Shown: positions 8,429 to 15,298 of the stretch, piece after piece
How positions within the stretch are numbered: the first letter of the stretch is position 1
Layout: the number at the start of each line of letters is the position of its first letter
Source of the DNA: JAFGNV01 sp964612485
GTDB lineage: Bacteria > Chloroflexota > Anaerolineae > 4572-78 > J111
DNA: 64,000 bases
Reading direction: 5' to 3'
Assembly (NCBI GenBank): GCA_964612485.1
Contig: CAZTFF010000014.1
Span: 44,060 to 108,059, forward strand
Position numbers and translations under genes: made by a program
Notes under the pieces: model-generated
What the model was told of the DNA's origin: nothing
Database searches by the model: none
What the model saw: only the letters and a program-made list of their open reading frames with translations

Positions 8429-8464
8429 TGGGCTTGTCGAAACTAACGGTCTTCGACAAGCCCA
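8429..8464. repeat. Dispersed inverted repeat, copy A
   Basis: Arms TGGGCTTGTCGA and TCGACAAGCCCA enclose AACTAACGGTCT. With its flank (ACCTCGTTCCTCCGAAAAAT then CGAGAAGATA) it matches the element at 43686-43775 in reverse orientation and the one at 11159-11235. Confidence 0.8.
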
Positions 8465-8537
8465 GACCTCGTTCCTCCGAAAAATCGAGAAGATACCACC
8501 ATACATTAATTCAAACCCAAACCCAAATATGGAGAAT

Positions 8538-8762
8538 TTAGAGATATTGTTTTAGCTGCCAGACCACTTTTGCGCCGCAGCACCAATGCGAGGGAAAATC
8601 ATCGCCCTGATTGAGAAAAATCTCAAAATCTTCTACCGGCGCGGAGCAGTTGAGGATGCTGGTACACTCGATATGGCGTTTGAATTTGTATAGGCCGGAG
8701 ACCGGCGCTTTTTGGCCGGTGACAAACGCGGCGCCCACCAGCGCTTGATTGGTACAGATCAT
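8538..8762 (-). CDS. Small cysteine-rich protein, function unknown
   Basis: A 74-residue protein starting MICTNQALV, with TGQKAPVSGLYKF in the middle, loosely like small YjzC-type proteins, and Cys residues near positions 3, 33, 39, 61 and 62 (the last two adjacent, in WCCGAKV). The Cys pattern could bind a metal, but this is not certain. ATG at 8760-8762 on the minus strand is preceded by AAGGAG at 9 bp spacing, which supports translation. There is no operon partner. It sits between broken genes and the FHA gene. Confidence 0.6.
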   Translation of the reverse strand: MICTNQALVGAAFVTGQKAPVSGLYKFKRHIECTSILNCSAPVEDFEIFLNQGDDFPSHWCCGAKVVWQLKQYL

Positions 8763-8950
8763 CGTCTTGGCTCCTTGATCCTGTTATGATCGAGTATACC
8801 ATTCCGGTGGGGCAATTGTGAAGCGTAGCTAATTCGTAATTTTGAAGGCACAAATTAGGGGCATTTAACGGAGCGGTGTAAGTTTGATACCTGAGTAGTT
8901 TCTACGTGGATGTGGCGGGGCCTATTTCTGTCGATTTTCAACGTTACTTC

Positions 8951-9532
8951 TCATAGCTGGCCGGCCAGACTCAATAAATTTGCCTGGCCGATGAACAATC
9001 CCACAAGCACGGCCAGTAAAAAAAGCAGGGCAATAATAACCAGCCCCATACAACCGAACAAAACCCAAACCGGCAGGGTGTCGCTGCTGATGTTGATGCC
9101 TGCTGCGGGTTCGGGCAAGGCTTTTGGCGCGGCGATCACCGGCGGGGGCGAATGATTAAAGGAATCTGCATCCGGTTGGTGGTGGGTAAACAAAAAGGTG
9201 GTATCCCCTATGCCAATCTGATCGTTATTTTTCAGGCGGGTGGGTTGGGCAATTGAAACGCCGTTGATGTAGGTGCCGTTGGCGCTGCCTAAATCGCTCA
9301 GGATGAACGTATCATCAATGGGGATCATGCTGGCGTGGTGGCGGGAAACTTTTTGGTCGGCAACCACAATGGCATTCCCTTTCTCGCGCCCCAGTTGCAA
9401 CTCGCCGCGTAAGGGGAATGTGTGGCTTAACCGTCCTTTCACCATCAACGTTAAATACGCGGTGGGGGGTGGCTCTTGGAGGGTTTTTAAGTCTTCTTCA
9501 GAATCCGCAATATATCTTACCACGGACTTCAC
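8951..9532 (-). CDS. FHA-domain membrane protein
   Basis: 193 residues. Residues ~27-118 form an FHA domain with the key motifs LGREKGN, SRHHA and NGTYING, which bind phosphothreonine peptides. A Pro-rich linker leads to a single transmembrane helix near the C-terminus (~157-183, VWVLFGCMGLVIIALLFLL), so the FHA domain should face the cytoplasm as a tail-anchored protein. It likely reports Ser/Thr kinase signalling at the membrane; no kinase gene is in the window. It is transcribed divergently from the Pro/Thr-rich membrane protein at 9756 across ~220 bp. Confidence 0.85.
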   Translation of the reverse strand: MKSVVRYIADSEEDLKTLQEPPPTAYLTLMVKGRLSHTFPLRGELQLGREKGNAIVVADQKVSRHHASMIPIDDTFILSDLGSANGTYINGVSIAQPTRLKNNDQIGIGDTTFLFTHHQPDADSFNHSPPPVIAAPKALPEPAAGINISSDTLPVWVLFGCMGLVIIALLFLLAVLVGLFIGQANLLSLAGQL

Positions 9533-9755
9533 CTGTCTTTATCGCCACGATAAGTGTGAGTAGTCTGCCGCATTGGGTCTTTTTTTACGCCCAATCACCA
9601 ATTTCTGGCACTTATTATAGCATATTTGTCTCCCGAAATCTATTTTATACTTGACCATAACAAGAAAACACGTTATTATGTATATAAAGTGTTATGTATA
9701 TTAGAACTGTTTTCTTTAAAGAAGTAATCGTCGCTGCTATGGGGACAGCTCTAAT

Positions 9756-10424
9756 TTGGAAAGGAGCCAGATCATAAACGTCGAACCAAGTGGTGAGCAA
9801 TCAAATAACAGGCTGTTTATTATTCTGGCGATTGCCTTGTTGGGCCTGATTTGTGTGGGCCTGGTAGGGTTGGCCGGCGCTGTCTATCTTTATCAAGCCA
9901 ATTTTGCCGAGCAGGCCGCGCTTCCAACACCGACTATTTTTGTTCCGGTTGAAACGGCTACATTTACGCCCACTCCCAGCCCCACCTCTACGAACACGCC
10001 GCTGCCTACGGCTACCGGAACGCCGGTGGTGAGTGGGGACGGCCAGGAAGTCGCCTCCCCCGAAGATCAGACCCCGGCTGAAACTGCTGCGCCGGAAGAA
10101 GAACCCGCCGAAACCCCTGTGTCGGAAGAAGGCCCCGCCGAAGCGCCAACGGCCACCGCCACCAACCCTCTGGCGCTGCCTACGGTAACCGAGGAAGTTG
10201 AGTTGACACCAACCAGTACCATGGTTGTCCAACCCCCCGCCGGCGAATCTGCTGAGACATCGGAACCGGAGTCAACCGCTGTGCCGGCATCAACCCCCGA
10301 AATGCCGGGGAGCGGTGGTATTTTGTCGTCTCGCAGTAATTTTCTGATTTGGGCCGGCGTGATTATGCTGGCTCTATTAGGCATTGGGGTGTTCAGGCAA
10401 TTTGTGTCATCCCGCAGGGCTTGA
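9756..10424 (+). CDS. Pro/Thr-rich bitopic surface protein
   Basis: About 220 residues: an N-terminal hydrophobic helix (LFIILAIALLGLICVGLVGL), ~130 residues rich in Pro, Thr, Glu and Ala, then GSGG, a second hydrophobic helix (FLIWAGVIMLALLGIGVF) and a basic tail SSRRA. The end resembles a wall-sorting signal in layout but lacks LPxTG. The start is odd: TTG at 9756 overlaps the strong AAGGAG site (9760-9765), and no ATG, GTG or TTG lies at a normal distance after it. An ATC or ATA codon at 9771-9776 would have ideal spacing. Role unknown; probably a spacer or stalk outside the cell. Confidence 0.65.
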   Translation: MERSQIINVEPSGEQSNNRLFIILAIALLGLICVGLVGLAGAVYLYQANFAEQAALPTPTIFVPVETATFTPTPSPTSTNTPLPTATGTPVVSGDGQEVASPEDQTPAETAAPEEEPAETPVSEEGPAEAPTATATNPLALPTVTEEVELTPTSTMVVQPPAGESAETSEPESTAVPASTPEMPGSGGILSSRSNFLIWAGVIMLALLGIGVFRQFVSSRRA

Positions 10425-10447
10425 CCCTTGCTGCTGTTTTTTGGCAA

Positions 10448-10486
10448 AAAAAATGCGACAACATCGAAAGCGTTGTCGCATTTTTT
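10448..10486. terminator. Bidirectional terminator
   Basis: Arms AAAAAATGCGACAAC and GTTGTCGCATTTTTT with loop ATCGAAAGC. The A and T runs on both sides allow termination of the convergent genes at 9756 (+) and 10508 (-). Confidence 0.9.
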
Positions 10487-10507
10487 AGTTAAATTAAAAA
10501 TCAGAGA

Positions 10508-10882
10508 TTATTCATCATCGTTTTTAAGATAGCGACCGATGGTGGTAAGTAATCGGTTTAGGTCAACCGGTTTGGTGAAGTGTTCGTTGGCTCCGGCGGC
10601 CAGGGCGCGTTCTTTATGTTTGGCGCTGGCCCAGGCGGATATGGCAATAATTGGGATGGCGGAGGTGTTTTCTTCCGAACGAATGATTTTGATGGCTTCA
10701 AACCCATCCATGCGGGGCATTCGCAAATCCATCAGAATCAAGTCGGGAAGCCAGGCGCGGGTCTTTTCCACGCCTTCTACCCCATCACTGGCCACTGCAA
10801 CTTCGAAGCCGTTTAATTCCAGCATTTGTGCCAGAATGTCTCTTTGAGCAGGATGATCTTCTATATATAGAACCTTTAACAC
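10508..10882 (-). CDS. Single-domain response regulator (CheY/DivK-like)
   Basis: 124 residues consisting only of a receiver domain. The acidic pair in YIEDH, the phospho-acceptor Asp in LILMDLRMPRMDG (about residue 52), the Ser/Thr position in IIAISAWA and the Lys in FTKPVD are all present, so it should be active in phosphotransfer. No output domain follows. Such proteins relay phosphate between kinases or act by protein contact. No partner kinase is adjacent. It shares a terminator with the gene at 9756. Confidence 0.9.
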   Translation of the reverse strand: MLKVLYIEDHPAQRDILAQMLELNGFEVAVASDGVEGVEKTRAWLPDLILMDLRMPRMDGFEAIKIIRSEENTSAIPIIAISAWASAKHKERALAAGANEHFTKPVDLNRLLTTIGRYLKNDDE

Positions 10883-11030
10883 GCAGTCGCTCCAGTTGAG
10901 TGATTTGTTTGACTACATTATAACGCAAAGCTTGAATTTTCTCAAGATGCAATTTTTTAAAAGTTAACAATCATAATGTACCCCAATCTAAAAAAAAATG
11001 CCACTTTTAAGATTGATGTGACGAGTCTTT

Positions 11031-11140
11031 CATTTTCTTTTAATCTTTTGATTTTATAGTGTAATCACACTAAGTTAAGTAGTGTGAACCCTCCCTCCTA
11101 GAAAAACCCGTGTAGTGGCAGCACGGGTTTTTCTCTTTTT
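11031..11140 (+). ncRNA. Putative small RNA, tandem copy 1
   Basis: The block from 11031 is repeated 217 bp downstream. It holds a possible -10 box TATAGT (11055-11060), a hairpin CACACT (11066-11071)/AGTGTG (11081-11086), the unpaired segment CCCTCCCTCC (11089-11098), and a terminator with arms AAAAACCCGTG and CACGGGTTTTT (11102-11132) plus a T-rich tail. The expected transcript is ~75 nt. A preceding AGTGT (11058-11062) could compete for the ACACT arm. No reading frame is apparent. The C-rich segment could pair with Shine-Dalgarno sequences (inference). Confidence 0.65.
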
Positions 11141-11158
11141 AAACAAAAAGGGGGCAGT

Positions 11159-11235
11159 GGTTGAACTTGTCGAAACCAACGGTCTTCGACAGGCACAGGT
11201 CTTGTTCTCTCGAAATATTGAGAAGATAAAATAAA
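11159..11235. repeat. Dispersed inverted repeat, copy B
   Basis: GAACTTGTCGAAACCAACGG, then TCTTCGACAGG and CGAAATATTGAGAAGATA. It is the same element as 8429-8490 and 43686-43775, with a decayed right arm. It lies between the two small-RNA copies. Confidence 0.75.
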
Positions 11236-11247
11236 GTTAGAAAATTT

Positions 11248-11359
11248 CATTTTCTATTAATCTTTTGATTTTATAGTGTAGTCACACTAAGTTAAGTAGT
11301 GTGAACCCTCCCTCCTAGAAAAACCTGTGTATGTGGCAACGCAGGTTTTTCTCTTTTTT
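11248..11359 (+). ncRNA. Putative small RNA, tandem copy 2
   Basis: It matches copy 1 almost base for base from 11248: TATAGT (11272-11277), CACACT/AGTGTG hairpin and CCCTCCCTCC (11306-11315) are identical. The terminator arms are AAAAACCTGTG and CGCAGGTTTTT (11319-11350). Relative to copy 1 a C-G pair has become T-A and a T-A pair has become T-G, while the loop has diverged. Change on both sides of the stem with pairing kept supports an RNA structure under selection. Confidence 0.65.
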
Positions 11360-11464
11360 AAATCAAAAATCTTCTCTATCTTCTTTTTAACTTTTCCCAA
11401 TTTGATTTGACAATCTCTCATTGTGCGGTAGCATTGGCGCACTCTGAATGTATGGGAGATTGCC

Positions 11465-12322
11465 GTGAATAAATCGGAAAGAACAGTGGTGATAACCGGC
11501 GCTTCTACCGGGATAGGTAAAGCGTGCGCGCTCCATCTGGATAAATTAGGGTTTCGAGTGTTTGCCTGTGTCCGTAAGCAAAAGGATGCCAGAATTTTGC
11601 AGCAAGAAGCCTCCGAGCGATTAACTCAGCTTTATCTGGATGTGACGCAGCCGGAAAGTATCCGTTTGGCGGCCAATGTGGTTTCTACCGCCGTTGGGCC
11701 GGGCGGATTGAGCGGCCTGGTCAACAACGCCGGAATCGCTGTGGGCGGCCCGCTGGAATTTGTGCCCATTGGCAGGCTGCAAAAACAGTTAGAGGTCAAT
11801 GTGGTCGGCCAAATTGCGGTGACGCAGGCCCTTTTGCCTCTATTGCGGCAGGGCAAAGGGCGGATTGTCAACATGGGGTCTGTCAGCGGCCGGGTGGCGA
11901 TGCCGCTGCTGGGGCCGTATGCGGCCTCTAAATTTGCGTTAGGGGCGCTTAATGATGTGCTGCGGGTTGAACTCCATCACTGGGGTATTAGGGTTTCGTT
12001 GGTCGAGCCGGGCGCTATTGACACGCCCATCTGGGATAAATCGCTTTCCGCTGCCGACCAGATGTCGCAAAATTTACCCTCACAAGCGTATGAATTGTAC
12101 GGCCCGGCAATGGAGCAGGCACGAGAATCTGTGGCCCAGGCTGGCCAATCTGCGGCGCCGGTTGAACAAGTGGTTGAAGCGGTGATTCATGCTTTAACTT
12201 CCGAACATCCTCAAACCCGCTATTTGATTGGCCGCGGAACCTGGCTGGCGGCGCTGATGGCCAAGCTGATGCCGGATCGACTTCGGGATCATATAATTTT
12301 GCGCTGGCGGGGCGGGAAATAG
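11465..12322 (+). CDS. Short-chain dehydrogenase/reductase
   Basis: 285 residues, classical SDR fold for NAD(P)-dependent oxidation or reduction. The cofactor motif TGASTGIG (residues ~11-18), NNAG, the catalytic Ser in NMGSVSG and YAASK (Tyr and Lys) are all present, followed by VEPGAIDTPIW. The wording resembles retinol or hydroxysteroid-dehydrogenase-like SDRs, but the substrate cannot be told. The basic residue after the second strand (CVRKQKDA) suggests NADP(H). GTG at 11465 follows GGGAGA. The gene is a single unit, preceded by the small-RNA pair and followed by a hairpin. Confidence 0.85.
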   Translation: MNKSERTVVITGASTGIGKACALHLDKLGFRVFACVRKQKDARILQQEASERLTQLYLDVTQPESIRLAANVVSTAVGPGGLSGLVNNAGIAVGGPLEFVPIGRLQKQLEVNVVGQIAVTQALLPLLRQGKGRIVNMGSVSGRVAMPLLGPYAASKFALGALNDVLRVELHHWGIRVSLVEPGAIDTPIWDKSLSAADQMSQNLPSQAYELYGPAMEQARESVAQAGQSAAPVEQVVEAVIHALTSEHPQTRYLIGRGTWLAALMAKLMPDRLRDHIILRWRGGK

Positions 12323-12323
12323 A

Positions 12324-12350
12324 AAGTGCGAGGAACAGTTCCTCGCACTT
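12324..12350. terminator. Hairpin after the SDR gene
   Basis: Perfect 13-bp arms AAGTGCGAGGAAC and GTTCCTCGCACTT around one central base, right after the stop codon. No T run follows, so termination efficiency is uncertain. Confidence 0.55.
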
Positions 12351-12368
12351 AATTGGTAATTATCCATA

Positions 12369-12472
12369 GTCATTTCGAGGAGCAGCATGACGAGGAATCT
12401 CCATTAACTTTAGTAATTTAATTTCACCACAAAACTGGAAATTCTTCGCTCCCTCCGGTCGCTCAGAATGAC
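12369..12472. repeat. MITE-like dispersed repeat
   Basis: The segment begins GTCATTTCGAG and ends GCTCAGAATGAC, giving imperfect terminal inverted repeats, with GAGGAATCTCC and GAAATTCTTCGCTCC inside. This wording is common as non-coding dispersed repeats in several bacterial phyla. It has no coding capacity and fills the gap between the convergent SDR and trxB genes. Confidence 0.6.
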
Positions 12473-12486
12473 ACGTCTGTGTGGCA

Positions 12487-13413
12487 CTAACCTTCCTGTT
12501 CCGATAGCCATCGTTCGGCTTCAATGGCTGCCGCCGCGCCCATCCCCGCCGAGGTGATAGCCTGGCGGAAGATCGGGTCGGCAATTTCGCCGGCGGCCCA
12601 CACGCCTTCAACGTTGGTGCGCATCCGCTTATCTATCCGCACAAATCCCTGTTCGTCAATATCCAGTTGCCCTTCAAACAGGTGCGAGTTGGGAATGTGG
12701 CCAATGGCAATGAAAACGCCGTCGATTTTAAGGGTAGATTTTTCGCCGGTTTTTACATTTTCCAGTTCCAGGCTCTCCACCGCGGTTTCCCCGTTGATTT
12801 TGGTGACCACCGTGTCCCAAATAAACTCGATCTTTTCATTATTCCGCGCCCGTTTTTCCAAAATGGCTCCGGCGCGCAGTTCGTCGCGGCGGTGGATGAC
12901 GGTCACTTTGCGGGCGAATTTGGTCAGGAAAATAGCTTCTTCCATGGCGCTGTCGCCGCCGCCTACAATCACAATCTCTTTGTCTCTAAAGAAAAAACCG
13001 TCGCAGGTGGCGCAGTAGCTGACGCCCCGGCCCGTTAAGGTCTCTTCGCCGGGGATGCCCAACTTGCGGTACGATGCGCCCACCGTCACAATGAGCGATT
13101 TGGCGTAGTAATCTTTGCCGTGGGAAGAAAGTTTGAAGGGGCGCTGGCTCAAATCGACATTTTCGATGTAATCCATGGTTATTTCCGCGCCAAAGCGTTC
13201 CGCCTGCGCTTTCATTACCTCAACCAATTCCGGGCCGGTTTCGCCGTTAAAACCCGGATAATTTTCAACTTCACTGGTGGTATTGATCTGCCCCCCAAAT
13301 TCGTTGCCCGTAACGACCAACGGTTTCAAACTGGCCCGGCCTGCGTACAATGCGGCAGCCAGCCCGCTGGGGCCAGACCCTAAGATAATGGTGTCGTGGA
13401 CCTCGTTTGTCAT
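12487..13413 (-). CDS. trxB: Thioredoxin reductase
   Basis: 308 residues, the usual length. FAD-binding GSGPSGLAAALYAGRA at the N-terminus, redox-active CATC (about 134-137, in SYCATCDGFF), NADPH-binding GGGDSAMEEA with HRRDELRA, and the C-terminal FAD segment GVWAAGEIAD are all present. It reduces thioredoxin with NADPH in the cytoplasm. The ATG at 13413 is preceded by AAAGG. No thioredoxin gene lies next to it. A TTATACT box lies shortly upstream on the minus strand. Confidence 0.96.
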   Translation of the reverse strand: MTNEVHDTIILGSGPSGLAAALYAGRASLKPLVVTGNEFGGQINTTSEVENYPGFNGETGPELVEVMKAQAERFGAEITMDYIENVDLSQRPFKLSSHGKDYYAKSLIVTVGASYRKLGIPGEETLTGRGVSYCATCDGFFFRDKEIVIVGGGDSAMEEAIFLTKFARKVTVIHRRDELRAGAILEKRARNNEKIEFIWDTVVTKINGETAVESLELENVKTGEKSTLKIDGVFIAIGHIPNSHLFEGQLDIDEQGFVRIDKRMRTNVEGVWAAGEIADPIFRQAITSAGMGAAAAIEAERWLSEQEG

Positions 13414-13520
13414 AATAGTTTTGCCTTTCTATCAAGTATAATCTTAAAACCTGATCTTTAAGCGTGGTCTTAACAGGTTTCACATCTTAGACGTTGCCGG
13501 TGGGCCAATCCTTACCTTAT

Positions 13521-15113
13521 CTAAAGTTGCACCGTTTGTACTTTTCTGATGAGGTCCACTTTTTCCAGGGCGGTGATCACTTCCTGGGGAGGCTCATTGT
13601 CTATACGGATGAAGGATATGGCCAGCCCGCCCGGCTCGGTGCGGCCGGTTCGCCAGGTGGCAATGTTGATGTTGTGCTGGCCCAGAATGGTGCCCACCTG
13701 TCCAATAAAGCCCGGTTTATCCCAACTATGTGTCACCAAAATATATCCTTCAGGCGGCAGCACGTCGATGCGGTAGCCGTCAAGCCCCACAATGCGGGGT
13801 TCATCGTGATTAAACAGCGTGCCGGCTACGGTATGATGGCCGCCGTCCCATTCTACCCGGCAGGAGATAAGGTTGGCGTAATCGCTGGAGACGCCGGTAT
13901 TTTGCGATAAAACGGTGATTCCCCGCCGCTCGGCCAGGTGGGGGGCGTTGATATAGTTAACGGCCTCATCAAGAATGGGATCAAAAATGCCTTTGAGAAT
14001 GGCCACCGTTAATGGCCGGGCCTGGTTCACAATTTCTTCGCCTTTGAGATTAACCTCGATCCGGTTGATAGCGCCCTCGGCCAACTGGGTTTGCAGCCGG
14101 CCAATTTTTTCGGCCAGGTTAAGAAAGGGACGGAGCGTTTTTAAGATGGATGCGTCAACCAGGGGAAAGTTGATGACGTTGCGGAAATCGGTCTCGTGCA
14201 GCACATCGAGCATCTGCTCCACAATTTGCGTGCTGACATCTCGTTGGGCTTCGACGGTGCTGGCGGCCAGATGAGGGGTGATGGTGACATTATCCAACTT
14301 TCGAAGGGCGCTGTCATTGGGCAGTGGTTCTTCGGGAAAGACATCGAGCGCGGCGGCAGCTATTTTACCGGATTTCAGCGCTTCAACCAGGGCGGTTTCG
14401 TCAATAAGCGCGCCCCGCGCCGTGTTAACAAGGCGCGCGCCCTCTTTCATTTGCGCGATGGTATTGGCATTGATGATGTGTTGAGTATCCGGCGTGCTGG
14501 CCGCGTGCAGCGAAACGAAATCAGAGCGGGCAAAGAGATCGGCTAATTGAACCCGCTCAACTTTCAGTTCTTCGGCCACCTCATCGGTCAGATACGGGTC
14601 GTAAGTGATCACATCCATACCAAAAGCCTGGCAGCGATGAGCCACCCGCGCGCCAATCCGCCCCATGCCGATAATGCCGATGGTTTTGCGGTAAAGTTGG
14701 GTTCCCATATATTTTTTGCGATCCCACCGCCCCGCTTTGAGGCTGGTGTAGGCCGGGCCAATGTTACGGCACATAGCCAGCAGCAAGGCCATAGCGTGTT
14801 CGGCGGTGGCAATGGTATTGGCCCCCGGCGTATTCATCACGATCACGCCGCGTAAGCTGGCTTCATCTACATCCACGTTGTCCACGCCTACCCCGGCGCG
14901 GCCAATGGCTTTTAAGTTGGCGGCGGCGGCCAGCACCTCTTTGGTAACTTTAACACTGCTGCGGATGATGAGTCCATCATAGGGAGGAATGGTCTTGACA
15001 AATTCTTCGGGGCTGAGTCCTTTGATAATATCAAACTCAATATCCTCGGCATCTTCCAGCCGGGCCAATCCTTGCGGGGATAAATCATCGGTGATAAGAA
15101 TTTTGTGAGTCAT
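13521..15113 (-). CDS. serA: D-3-phosphoglycerate dehydrogenase, long form with ACT domain
   Basis: 530 residues from ATG at 15113 (MTHKILITDD); a start at 15155 would add an unlikely N-terminus. It catalyses the first step of serine synthesis from 3-phosphoglycerate with NAD. The D-isomer dehydrogenase fold shows GRAGVGVDNVD, the Rossmann motif GMGRIGARVA, TARGALIDE and the catalytic His in ITPHLAAST. Residues ~320-450 form the intervening ASB domain and the last ~75 an ACT domain (GQVGTILGQHNINIATWR), which usually gives serine feedback. The arrangement is that of the type 1 enzyme. It is the first gene upstream of trxB on the same strand but ~100 bp separates them. Confidence 0.95.
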   Translation of the reverse strand: MTHKILITDDLSPQGLARLEDAEDIEFDIIKGLSPEEFVKTIPPYDGLIIRSSVKVTKEVLAAAANLKAIGRAGVGVDNVDVDEASLRGVIVMNTPGANTIATAEHAMALLLAMCRNIGPAYTSLKAGRWDRKKYMGTQLYRKTIGIIGMGRIGARVAHRCQAFGMDVITYDPYLTDEVAEELKVERVQLADLFARSDFVSLHAASTPDTQHIINANTIAQMKEGARLVNTARGALIDETALVEALKSGKIAAAALDVFPEEPLPNDSALRKLDNVTITPHLAASTVEAQRDVSTQIVEQMLDVLHETDFRNVINFPLVDASILKTLRPFLNLAEKIGRLQTQLAEGAINRIEVNLKGEEIVNQARPLTVAILKGIFDPILDEAVNYINAPHLAERRGITVLSQNTGVSSDYANLISCRVEWDGGHHTVAGTLFNHDEPRIVGLDGYRIDVLPPEGYILVTHSWDKPGFIGQVGTILGQHNINIATWRTGRTEPGGLAISFIRIDNEPPQEVITALEKVDLIRKVQTVQL

Positions 15114-15298
15114 GCGCCTCGCTCCTGGTCTTAAACTATAAAAAAAGGCAGGCACACGAGGGGAGTGTGTCCGCCATTGGATGGATGCCAGTTTACATCA
15201 ATTATCTCTTTTGGGCAATCTGCAACGCCCGTTACTTTCAAATTATCTAACTTTATGCTACAATGATACCAAACATTTGTGCTGTTTTCTCAAGGCAT

